From Endothia cerciana (taxonomy: Eukaryota; Ascomycota; Sordariomycetes; Diaporthales; Cryphonectriaceae): a DNA stretch of 64,000 nt. A program made the position numbers and the translations under genes. The notes below the pieces were generated by a model. The model saw only the letters and a list, made by a program, of their open reading frames with translations, did not search any database and was not told the origin of the DNA. Below are positions 55,078 to 64,000 of this stretch, in pieces. The stretch lies in the NCBI GenBank assembly GCA_026119935.1, contig JALRMH010000003.1, forward strand, positions 744,001 through 808,000, given 5' to 3'. Within the stretch, counting starts at the first letter, position 1, and every line of letters begins with the position of its first letter.

Positions 55078-56416
55078 GGAACCAACTGTCGCGGGAACCC
55101 ACAGCATGGAAGGCTTCCACCTCGCTGCGAGCAGGCGCCGCATGCAAGGGCCGAGACGACGACTCGACTCGAGCTTGTGCGCCGCGGCCACGGATCAACG
55201 GGTCGGCTCGGCGACGCAACAGGACCTGCAACAGGACTCGCAACAGGACTGAAACCAACGCGAGAGCCTCAGGGCCTCGATTGTACGGCCTGCATTCCTC
55301 ATAGATGTCGAAGAGCAAGCCGGGTGTCCACCTTGAGCCAGCCAAGCTCCCACAGGATGGAGCTGTGCTTACATCTCCTTGATTCCCTACTTGGGCGAGA
55401 AATGGGAGAGGCCACAACAAAACGAAATTTAGAGGTCACACTCCTGATGTGTAGTAAGTATGCTTCGGAGCTGCCATGAAACACACTAGCTAACTAATGT
55501 TGAGCAAAGGGGTACACCCTCGCCAGTGCAGACTCAGAAGCCGGTTGAAGTAGCCCGCCCGCCGCGTGCTACTTCAGGTAAACTTATAAGGGCTGGGTCA
55601 GCTCTCCCAGAACAACTGGATCCACGGCAGGCGGGACTGGAAGCCCTCAGGCCAAACCGTGCAGTCTAGGGATAGTAACGGACGGCGCGCCTTTTCTTTT
55701 TCTTCTTGCCGCTGATCGCCTTTCAGACGGACGTCCCTAGTGCGCGGTTCAAGTCTCGGTCGTGTCGTGCTATTTTTGGGATCGCAGTGATCATACTTGA
55801 CAATCCATTCAAGACTTCTGTCCAACGGCGAGCAACGCGAGAGGCCTTTGTCTCGGTGATGGGTGTTCCCTGATATCCATATTGTCGCTGCAATCTGTGA
55901 CAATGTACACATTTTTCGTGAGGCCCCTCATCTGACCTGCATATGTTGAGTTGAGGGTTGTCAATTGGCAGCCTCAGCCTTGGCCTATCTCTCAGGTGAC
56001 CATGGGATGAATGACGGTCTGAAGGACTGTCATGAACGTATTACAAACCTTGCCCATCAGGAGACGCTGAGATATCGAACTGAGGGACAGTGAGATGGAG
56101 AGGGATGCCTTCACCCAACATGTTCACCCATCATCCGCGGTCTCAAGACTCAGTTATAATGCCCACCGGGGGGGGGGGGGGGGAAGGACGCTAGGAGATT
56201 AGGATCTTGGTAAATCAATGTCTATGCCAATTTTGATTTTGATTTTTTTTTTTTTCATTTTATTTATTCACGGTATTGTGACTTTTGTAAATGCCCCGCT
56301 GCCTCGTGCCGTACCCGAAAGCCCTGCCCTCACTGGAACGTGCGGCACGGGTATCTGTTCCATATGGGTTAGCAACGCCGCGTAAACGAGCAGCCTCGGT
56401 ATCGCCGTGGAAGAAC
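55078..56416. other. intergenic, convergent 3' flanks
   Basis: 1.3 kb between Lto1 and the complex I gene. It has a G run at about 56168-56183 and a T run near 56240-56255. Open frames are short and unconvincing. Confidence 0.55.
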
Positions 56417-57063
56417 TTACTTGCTCGGATAGCTCTGCTCCTCCGTCAGCTCCCAGGGGTGCACATCCCACGCCCCCTTCTTCAGGCTCTGCCCGCTCGG
56501 CAGGGGCGGCAGGCCGTCGACGAGCAGCTCCCTGGCGACGTCGGCGCCCTTCTCCTCGAACACCCGCGCGAGCCCCTTCTCCTGGCCCTCGGCCTCGGCG
56601 GCCACGAGGGCCTTGCTGCCCCCCTCGCCGACCAGCTCGACCTTGGGGCTCTGCGCGCTGCCGACGGTCAGCAGCGCGACGGCGTCGGCCTGGCCCACGA
56701 CGCTCAGGCGCGGGTAGCTGCGGCGGGTGTCGCGCTTCCAGTAGGGGTTGTCGGCGATGTCGCCGGCGGGGACGGTCACGGGGTCGTCGTAGGCCAGGGG
56801 GTCGTTGCCGCCGGGCGTGGGCCAGCGGAAGTAGGGGTTCAGGGGCACGCCGTTGGAGCGGTTGGCGTCGATGGCGGTGGCGCGGCGGATACGCTCCCAG
56901 ATGCCGACGGACTGGAGGGTTTGTTTCTGGGTCGGAAAGGATGTCAGTCTGGTCACCAGCGGATTGGGATGGGGATTGGGCGTGAGAGGTTCAGAGGAGG
57001 GCCCACCTTTGCTATGGGAACGACACGGCCTGCGGCAGCCGTCGCTACTGCCTTGGAGGCCAT
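56417..57063 (-). CDS. mitochondrial complex I (NADH:ubiquinone oxidoreductase) 21 kDa subunit
   Basis: Two exons on the minus strand: 57063-57007 and 56926-56417, for 188 residues (about 21 kDa). Exon 1 gives MASKAVATAAAGRVVPIAK, with no acids and several basic residues. Exon 2 begins KQTLQSVGIWERIRRATAID, then GVPLNPYFRWPTPG, YDDPVTVPAGDIADNPYWKR and GAWDVHPWELTEEQSYPSK. This matches the 21.3 kDa accessory subunit of Neurospora-type complex I, a peripheral inner-membrane component of the respiratory chain. The annotated stop TAA lies within GTAAGT, a perfect donor, and a CTAAC branch site plus TTCCAG acceptor follow downstream, so a 3' intron with a different C terminus is possible. Confidence 0.88.
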
Positions 57064-58607
57064 CGTGCGGGAGGTGAGTTCGGAGACCGGAATGGGCGGG
57101 TTCGTTGGGCGTGATGTCGAGGAAGGTCAACCTGCTTGGTGGCCTGCTCCAGGTGCATCACCGAGCCGAAGCGAGAGGCTGCCCTGGGAAACAGCAGTGA
57201 CGTGGTTGGTCGAGGGCCCTACTTACTCAGCCCGGGCCGGGCCGGATTTTTGTCGGCCGGCAGGTGGGTTTATGAGAGAGGAATGAGATGGAATTGGGGG
57301 ACCTCGTTATTCTCGGCTTCGAGCCGGCCTGGGCCTCGTTTCGCTCCTCAACGGCCTGCCCACCCCAATGTCACCCTCCCTACCGTGCCCGGGTCACGGC
57401 TGTTTCCAGCTCATTCCACCTCGGCCCAGTCTCCTACCAGCACACCTGAGCCTCTCACCAACCAATTGGCTGCGCTCAGGTGTGCATTCCCTAGTGTCTC
57501 CCGCTACTTTCTGAGAGGGTGGCTCTGTCCGACGGGGCACGTCCTGGCTGCGAGGATCGACAAGAGATCGAGCCAAGCAGGGCTGATCGATCAGCATTAA
57601 TAATTCCATGCCTCCTGGGAAGAAGAGGGACCCCCCCTCGCCGTGCTGTGTGTGCGTGCATGTACAGCGGTCGGTGTTTGAGTGAGCCTTACTTGTGTAC
57701 CCAGGATAGGATCCCACAGGCCATCCACAGGAGGGGACAACGGTCAATCCAGGCACTACGTGTATAGTGACGGCGCCCAATAAGACGATTGTGTCCCGGC
57801 GCGCTTGGGAGCAGCCGCAGTGCTGTCAGTGGGACGATTCCCATGGTGGGACGGCGGGACCGTCTGCACCGTCTGATTCCAGAGGAGCATCTGTCCTTGG
57901 GTGCAGTGAAGCTTCGCGGGTCTCGAACCTAGAAATGGAGGAGCTAGTTGACCAGAACCAGAGGCTGGGCAGTTCCCGGGCTGGGCGGCCAGACAGGACC
58001 ATCATGGCCTGCAAGACTGGACCGGCCCCCCCTCTCTCCCACCCCCCCCCCAGCCCCAGGGCCCCTGAAGACTGCGCGCACCCGGAGGCGCATCGAGAGC
58101 TGGATCGTCTGACCCCCAGAGTCTGGGGCAGCCGGAAACCCTCAACACACCTGGACCGTGAGGAGCTCGCTGCCCGGTCCCTGATTGGCTTGAGCTCTGG
58201 CCCCAGACGACATCCCATGCCACCGCGCCTCACCTCGACCTCCCATATCTACCTCCGCCGTCCCCCTTCCGCGTCTGTTATACTTGTTTTCCCTTTTTTT
58301 CCTTCTTCCTGTCTCCCTGTCTCTCTCTTTCCACTGCCCACCTCACCTCACCTCATCCCCCCTGCACGCTGTTGCAAGGCCCAGGCTTCCCAACCCTCTC
58401 GTGGTCGCACACCCTGCGCCGCTCCCAAACTGTGCTCTCCGGACTCACGGCACTTTGCTTGTTTCACCACGTCTCCGCAGTGTGTAGGTTTCCACCTCCG
58501 CGATGACATGTTCTCGGCGCACACCGCGCCTGAGAGCTGCATGATACATATTGACTCGCCATGTCTGGGCTGACAAATCCCCTCAGGCCCTCGCTGCAGC
58601 CCTCAGG
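57064..58607. other. intergenic, divergent promoter region
   Basis: 1.5 kb between the divergent complex I and Dot5 genes. It contains C runs near 57631 and 58042 and a C/T-rich leader at about 58260-58450. The open frame 57767-58573 looks compositional rather than conserved. Confidence 0.5.
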
Positions 58608-59360
58608 ATGCCCGTTGAGCTCCGCAAGCGCAAGGCTCCCCCGCCAGCCCCCGAGCCTCCCAAGAAGAAGGCGGCCAAGGCTGTAGCCAAGGTCAAGGAG
58701 GCTGTCAAGGGCAAGGCCGATGCGCCTGCCAAGGCTGCCGCACCCGCCAAGGCCAACGGCGCCGCCTCGAACAAGGTCGCGGTCGGCGATACCATCGACC
58801 CGGCCACCTTCGGCGGCGAGGTGACCCTCAACGACGGGGCCGCCACCACCCTTGGCTCCCTGCTTGAGAAGTCCGGATCTGGTGTTGTCCTCTTCACCTA
58901 CCCCAAGGCCTCAACCCCCGGGTGCACCAACCAGGCCTGCATGTTCCGGGATTCCTATGAGCCCCTGACTGCCGGCGGCCTCGCCATCTACGGCCTGTCC
59001 CGGGACTCGCCCAAGAGCAACACCACCTTCAAGGAGAAGCAGAAGCTGCCCTACCCCCTGCTGTGTGACCCCAAGGCCAGCCTGATCTCCGCGATCGGCC
59101 TGAGCAAGGCCCCCAGCGGCACCCAAAGGGGCGTCTTCGTCGTGGACAAGGCGGGCAAGGTGCTCCTGGCCGAGCCCGGCAGCCCGGCGGGGACCGTCCA
59201 GGCCGTCAAGAAGCTGGTCGAGTCCGGTGATGTCAATGGTGCTGCTCCCGAGGAGGAGGAGGAGGAGGAGGAGGAGAAGGAGAAGGAAGCGGAGAAGCCG
59301 AACGACGATGCGGCCGAGGAAGCCAAGGGGGAGGAGGAGTCCGAGGAGAAGGAGGGGTGA
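58608..59360 (+). CDS. DOT5: nuclear thiol peroxidase, PrxQ/BCP type (Dot5-like)
   Basis: One main exon, 250 residues. The N terminus MPVELRKRKAPPPAPEPPKK and the following Lys/Ala repeat (residues 20-55) resemble a nuclear localisation and histone H1-like tail. Residues 57-210 are an AhpC/TSA peroxiredoxin: TYPKASTPGCTNQACMF with peroxidatic Cys106 and resolving Cys111 (C-x4-C, the PrxQ signature), IYGLSRDSP, KLPYPLLCDPKASL and RGVFVVDKAGKVL. Such enzymes reduce hydroperoxides with thioredoxin; yeast Dot5 is nuclear and affects telomeric silencing. The C-terminal 40 residues are nearly all Glu, Lys and Ala. The start is the ATG just after CAG at 58605-58607, which may be a leader-intron acceptor. 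The stop TGA lies inside GTGAGG, with a TTGCAACAG acceptor 55 bases on, so an alternative 3' end exists. Confidence 0.9.
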   Translation: MPVELRKRKAPPPAPEPPKKKAAKAVAKVKEAVKGKADAPAKAAAPAKANGAASNKVAVGDTIDPATFGGEVTLNDGAATTLGSLLEKSGSGVVLFTYPKASTPGCTNQACMFRDSYEPLTAGGLAIYGLSRDSPKSNTTFKEKQKLPYPLLCDPKASLISAIGLSKAPSGTQRGVFVVDKAGKVLLAEPGSPAGTVQAVKKLVESGDVNGAAPEEEEEEEEEKEKEAEKPNDDAAEEAKGEEESEEKEG

Positions 59361-60107
59361 GGATCTGGCCCTCCGGCCTGCATCGTGCTTGACAAGTGAC
59401 CTCTCTTTGCAACAGGATCGGACTTGCGCGTCATTTGTCTATGTGTATCTCTTCGCTGCTGTGCTGGTAGGAGGATGCCGGTCTGGATATACAAACCAGG
59501 AGCGGCTCTTGTCATATCAGTGTATTATACAACCATGAGCCTGTTTATCTAGTCTTGATTACGAGGATTGTTTATAATCGATGTTTCGGGGGCGTCGCCT
59601 GAGGACCAGCAACTGTTGTAACTGTGATACTGAATGTACGCTGCTGGCCTCAACGCTTGAGGCATACTCAATCGCAAAGATCATTAAAGTCCCTGCAGGC
59701 TCTCCAGAGGGATCATTGGCTGTTTCCTCCACCATCTGCTATGAACTTTTATATATATATATATATATATATACTCTGGATCGTGCGCTGCATCTATCTT
59801 CCGACTATGTATATCCGCCCTTGGAGGCAGGGAATCTCGTTGTAAGACCAAGGCGTGCCCCGCTTTAATTAACTGCACCCCCAACACGAACGGCCGCCGC
59901 GTCGAGAAGGGCTGTCCCGCCACCTACAAAATAGCACATAAACCCACGCCAACCCTCTAGAAACGCCGGGAGCTCATTACGCCGACTGACCTACGCGCTG
60001 CCGGGGGGTTCTCGAGAACACTCCTAACCTTGAAGCGACCCCCTAACCGAACCCCTAGAAGAAGAAGAGAAGAAGAAAAAAAAGAGGGGAGAGAGAGAGA
60101 GAGAGAC
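59361..60107. other. intergenic with (TA)n repeat
   Basis: Spacer between two plus-strand genes. A (TA)12 tract is at about 59750-59773. A purine-rich GAA/GA block (60057-60106) immediately precedes the SPF45 start codon. Confidence 0.6.
59750..59773 (+). repeat. (TA)12 microsatellite
   Basis: Uninterrupted alternating TA in the Dot5 3' flank. Confidence 0.9.
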
Positions 60108-61944
60108 ATGGCCGCGCCGCCCCCACCGCCCAAGGGCGGCGGCATGTCGCTGTACGCGAACCTGCTCAACCCAAAGGCCGACGCCCCGTCGGCGTCCGTC
60201 TCCGGCGCGCCGGCACCCTACGACAACAGCGGGGACAGGGACGACGCGGCCAGGAAGGAGGCCAGCCCAGGTACGCGAAGAGCCCCCGGACCGCAGCTCC
60301 AGAGGGGGGCAACCCCGATGCCGCTGTTCTGCTCCCTGAGGGCTAACCACACCCCCAGCCCTGCGCTTCCAGCCCATCATCCGCCGCCCGCAGGCCACCA
60401 GCCAGAAGAAGCTCCCGAAGCCCGGCTTCCCAAAGGCCATACCGCCGTCCCAGCCTCCCGCCGCCGCGGCCGCCGCGCCGTCCGACCCGCCCCCAAACAG
60501 GGCCCCCGACGCCGGGCCCCCGGCGCCGCCGCCGCCGCCGCAGCGCAGCACGCTCGCCGACTGGGCAGCGACGGAGGACGACGAGTACCTGCAGTGGGGC
60601 GCCGGCGAGAAGCGGCAGCGGGGCGGGCGCAAGGCCGCCAAGAAGAGGAAGAAGCTGAACGCGCAGGACCACAACAACAGCCGGCGCGAGACGGACTGGG
60701 ACGAGATCTACGACCCGGCGCGGCCGACCAACGTCGACGAGTACCTGCGGAGCGAGGAGAGGATACGGGAGGTGCAGGAGTGGAAGGGCGTGCTGTACGC
60801 GCACAGGCGCAGGAGGGGGAGGGGGAGCTCCGAGGAGAGCAGTGAGGAGGACGGGGGCGGGGAGGGGAGCATGGCGGCGGGCAGTAAGTTGCTTTCCTTC
60901 ACGCGGACCTGGTCGGCCCTTGGGTGCCCTCGTCGTTGCTCACGAGAAGATTCATATCTACCAGATCAATTCGCCCCGCCCGCGGAGTACTCCTTCGCAC
61001 CACCACCGATGTCACCGCCGCCGCCGCCTCGAGACTCGCCGGCACAAGTGCCCGACGACGCGACGGGCGACGACGCCTACGCCCGGCGCCTCGCGCTGTC
61101 AGGCGTGGCACCAGCACCGCCCACACATACCCCAACACCACCACCCCCACCCCCTCCGCCACCACCAGAAGAACCGGCACAGGACGGCACAACCATCTCC
61201 CGCGGTCCAGTCCGCTACGAGGCGCCGCCCCAGCCCCGCGCCGCCCACCACGACAACATGGGAGCTGGCAACGACGACGACGATGATGACATGGGAGACT
61301 TCGACCTCCCACCCGCCCTCGGCCTCGGCGCGCCACCCGCCGACAGCCCCATGCCGGACGCGGACGGCGGAGGGGAGCAGCCGCGCACCACCCGGCCCGG
61401 GCAGAAGGGCTTCGCGCAGCGCCTGATGAGCAAGTACGGCTGGACCGCCGGGTCCGGGCTGGGCGCGTCCTCCTCCGGCATCGTCGACCCCCTCTCCGTC
61501 AAGGTCGAGAGGCGCAAGAAGCGCCCGGACGCGGAGGGCGGCGGCTTTGCGGAGCCGGGCGGGCGGGGCAGAATCGTCGGGGGCAGGACGGCGCCGAGGG
61601 CCGCGGCCGCCGGGGGCGGGGGCGGGGGCGGGGAGGAGGGCAGTAGGTTCGGGCCCATGTCGGAGGTGGTCGTGCTGCGGAACATGCTCGAGGGGATGGA
61701 CAACCTGCAGGCCGAGATCAACGACGGGCTGGGGCAGGAGATCGGCGAGGAGTGCGGGGACAAGTACGGGCGCGTGGAGCGGCTGTACATCGACGTCGCG
61801 GGCCGGCAGGTGTTCATCAAGTTCACCGACGCCGTGTCCGCGCTGCGGGCGGTGAACGCGCTCGAGGGGAGGGTGTTCAACGGGAACGCGATCGCGGCCC
61901 GCTTCTGGGATGCCGGGAGCTTCGAGAGGGGGGAGTATACCTGA
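60108..61944 (+). CDS. SPF45/RBM17-like splicing factor (G-patch and UHM-type RRM)
   Basis: Three exons: 60108-60270, 60359-60883 and 60965-61944, for 555 residues. SPF45 acts in alternative 3' splice-site choice and binds SF3b155 through its U2AF-homology motif. The N terminus MSLYANLLNPKA and LRFQPIIRRPQATSQKK are family hallmarks. TDWDEIYDPARPTNVDEYL follows, then a Pro-rich disordered stretch. The G-patch is at about 376-405 (GFAQRLMSKYGWTAGSGLG). The C-terminal UHM (about 460-548) has VVLRNMLEGMD, the acidic helix EIGEECGDKYG, FIKFTDAVSALRAVNAL and the R-x-F motif RVF (532-534) that binds UHM-ligand tryptophans. The frame joins cleanly at both introns. The start follows a purine-rich leader. 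Very GC-rich, with Gly and Pro runs that may vary. Confidence 0.94.
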
Positions 61945-62740
61945 CTTGCATGCATGCATGCATGTAGCATTTTGGCCCTCGCGGTCACCCGTGGGAAATG
62001 ATGATGATGGGTGACGGACGGGTCATGGTCTTTCCACGCCGACGGACATCTCGTCGCACCCCGCCCGGGACTGGGCCCCCGGACGAAAACGAAGAGGTAT
62101 ATAAATCACTATGCAGGTGGGAGCAGAATGACATGTGCGCGCACGTCGAAAGAAGGCAGTGAAAGGGACCATCGACGTGGCTTATGACTTTCGGGGACGT
62201 CCAGCTATGTACACTACCCCGATGAATCATTATCCGCAACACGAGTACCGATGGCTACCCCGGGGAGTCCATCTCCTCCATCCCAAGTCTCAGTGGGCGG
62301 TCCCTCCCAGGAGTTTCCAGATCTCTATCGCCATCACCGCACCCAACGACTACAGCCATTATCCATCTTTGCTTCAATATCGGATCAATCCCTCGCGAGC
62401 CCCACAAGACAGATAGATAAGCATCATTGACACATTAGGCAAAGCCACCAGCACGCAAGCGCAAACGCTCAAAGACGTTGAGTAAAAGGAGGAATTATTA
62501 GTCTAGTGTGGTTTTCCTGTACGTAGAAGTGACTCCGATGTACCACGTGCGCGAGTGCGGATGACTTGCTGAGCTGAACAGACCAGACCTTCAGACACAA
62601 AAAAAGATCCTATCATCCTGGGGAATTTGTTGCAAAAGGAAAAAACGCCTCCGGTTTGTTTACCCTGACCCTTAAGCAGTATCACATCAATGCTACCAAA
62701 ACCCAACACAACCCTTCATCATGCGGGACAGACCCCTTTT
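61945..62740. other. intergenic, convergent 3' flanks
   Basis: Spacer between SPF45 and the Ecm33-like gene. It has a TGCA/ATGC repeat at 61947-61964. No gene is seen. Confidence 0.6.
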
Positions 62741-63939
62741 TTACAGCAGCTGCGCCAGCAGACCGACGAAGCTGAGACCGACAACGGCAGAGTTGACATG
62801 GAGGTTGCCGGCGTTGCTGCTCGAGTTGCTGGAGCCGCTGCTGGTGGAGCCACCGCTGGCGCTTCCGGAGTTGGCGTTGGCGTTCTTGGAGTTGCAGACC
62901 ATCTTGCCCTGGATGTCACCGTTGCCGGTAGGCTCAGGGGCGAACGAGCTAAGGGCCGAGCAGTCGGAGTCGATGTCCTCAGTGGAGGTCACAGTGAAGG
63001 TACCCACAACATCCTTGATGTCGGGCATTTCGACGCTGTGCGAGCATGTTAACACCTTACATTTACGCACGTAGATCAGTGTACGACTCTCGACTTACTT
63101 GGTGAAGTTGCCACCACAGTCGATAGCACCGAGAACGGTGGCCAGCTTGGGAAGGGTCAAGTTCTGGAAGGCGGTGTTGTTGACGATAGTCACACCGCCG
63201 CCAACCTTCTCGAGTACGGGCAGCGAGAGGCTGGTCAGGTCGGCATTGTTGATGAAGGAAAGGTCACCAGAGGTGGTCTGGGTCAGGTTGGGAGCGGAGA
63301 ACGAGGTGAAGTAGTTGGAGTCGAACCGGGCGGAACCATTCACGACCTCCAGCGAGGCGACGGAGAACTCGGTGACGTTGGCAATCGTCAGGTTCGAGGC
63401 CCAGATGAGGTTATCCATAGTGACGCTCAGGTCCTGACCGTTGGCCTGCAGGATGAGGTTGCCAGTCAGGTTCGTCAGGGACAGGTCGATCTCGGTGAGA
63501 CGGCCGTTGTTGTTCAGGTTCATGGTGCCAACGGTCTGCAGATCAAGACCCTCCAAGCTGCCCAGATGAGTGTCGCTGATGGTGACGCTGGACGCCGAGG
63601 TCACACCGGTGGTGAATGTCAGGGAGTTCAGGGCGGGCAGCGTCTGCCACATGATGCTGTCGACGGTCTCGAGAGCGGTCATGCTCAGGGTGGACAGGGC
63701 AGTCAGGTTGGTGAGGGTGAAGGTATCCGAGATGGAGTTGAGGCTGCTGGCACTGAGGGAGATCAGGTTCAGACTCTCCGCAGTAAGGCTACCCTTGATA
63801 GACTCGACGCTGCCGAGGTCGACAGAGGTTCCCGCATCTGCAGAGATCACGACATCGCCGGTGACGGTGGTGCAGCTTGCGATGGCCGCGTCGGACGAGG
63901 CAGTGATGGTGAAGGTAGCGGAGGAGCAGGAAGACGCGG
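62741..63939 (-). CDS. ECM33: Ecm33/Sps2-like GPI-anchored cell-wall protein (5' partial)
   Basis: Two visible exons on the minus strand: 63939-63099 and 63035-62741, giving 378 residues. At least one earlier exon with the signal peptide lies beyond the window: bases 63940-63994 look like an intron end (CTGAC branch site, CCTGCAG acceptor). The visible part starts in ASSCSSATFTITASSDAA. It contains repeats of the receptor L-domain type (SIKGSLTAESLNLISLSASS, LEGLDLQTVGTMNLNNNG, SLPVLEKVGGGVTIVNNTAF) and ends IDCGGNFTN joined to VEMPDIKDVVGTF. A Ser/Gly/Asn-rich stalk follows, then a hydrophobic GPI-attachment tail (AVVGLSFVGLLAQLL). Many NxT/NxS sites fit a secreted, glycosylated protein. Ecm33 family members are needed for cell-wall integrity and hyphal shape. 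Confidence 0.9.
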
Positions 63940-64000
63940 CTGCAGGGAATGTGTCAGTCGGCCGTGAAGCTCGCGTGGACTCCCCCGAGACCATACGCGG

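Noticed and set aside
56291..57286. 331-codon plus-strand frame over the complex I subunit gene
   Set aside because: Antisense shadow; the minus strand has clear complex I homology and a proper intron.
57767..58573. 268-codon frame upstream of Dot5
   Set aside because: Ser/Pro-rich without domain or conserved look; lies in a C/T-rich leader and likely open by chance.
1..64000. tRNA, rRNA, CRISPR or intact transposon/viral genes
   Set aside because: No cloverleaf-type tRNA with A/B boxes, no rRNA segment, no spaced repeat array, and no transposase, integrase or capsid motifs were recognised by eye. The zinc knuckles belong to cellular CNBP-type proteins, not Gag.

Overview
The window reads as nuclear DNA of a filamentous ascomycete, most likely a Sordariomycete. 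Genes are GC-rich and dense, and nearly all are split by short introns of about 50-130 bases. These introns use GTGAGT/GTAAGT-type donors, CTGAC/CTAAC-like branch sites and CAG/TAG acceptors. Proteins match fungal families such as a DUF2408 protein, an Ecm33-type cell-wall protein, a cytochrome b5-acyl-CoA dehydrogenase fusion and the 21 kDa complex I subunit. There is no operon structure. Long homopolymers (86 G followed by six N at 4484-4579; many A, C and G runs) lie between genes.

Left part (1-16000): a MIZ/SP-RING protein with a polyglutamine tract, cut by the window edge; a mitochondrial YCII-domain protein; a DUF2408 protein; ribosomal stalk protein P1; a UBA-UBX Cdc48 adaptor; the ER contact-site protein VAP/Scs2; and a dihydroceramide delta-4 desaturase. 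These are mainly housekeeping genes of translation, protein quality control and ER/sphingolipid biology.

Middle part (16000-45000): two independent CCHC zinc-knuckle RNA-binding genes (13 and 6 knuckles), both behind long pyrimidine-rich leaders; a METTL7-like methyltransferase; an unrecognised cysteine-rich acidic protein; two oxidoreductases (an SDR and a flavin amine oxidase); a cytochrome b5-acyl-CoA dehydrogenase fusion; and eIF2B beta. Large gene-poor stretches (15.9-19.3, 25.0-28.6, 29.9-32.5, 36.0-38.4 and 40.2-42.8 kb) hold only microsatellites and degenerate repeats.

Right part (45000-64000): a large low-complexity protein with a PPxY motif; the NatA catalytic subunit Naa10; a second SDR; a decayed ankyrin-subtilase gene beside a partial tandem duplication; the Fe-S adaptor Lto1; a complex I subunit; a nuclear PrxQ-type thiol peroxidase (Dot5); the splicing factor SPF45; and a truncated Ecm33-like GPI protein at the right edge.

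The most unusual items are the ankyrin-subtilase pseudogene (three apparent frameshifts and one in-frame stop, yet all catalytic residues still legible), the modular phase-1 intron layout of both zinc-knuckle genes (including a 15-nt microexon), and two genes whose annotated stop codon lies inside a good splice donor. I see no clearly new multi-gene system. All gene models were built by eye from reading frames and splice motifs.
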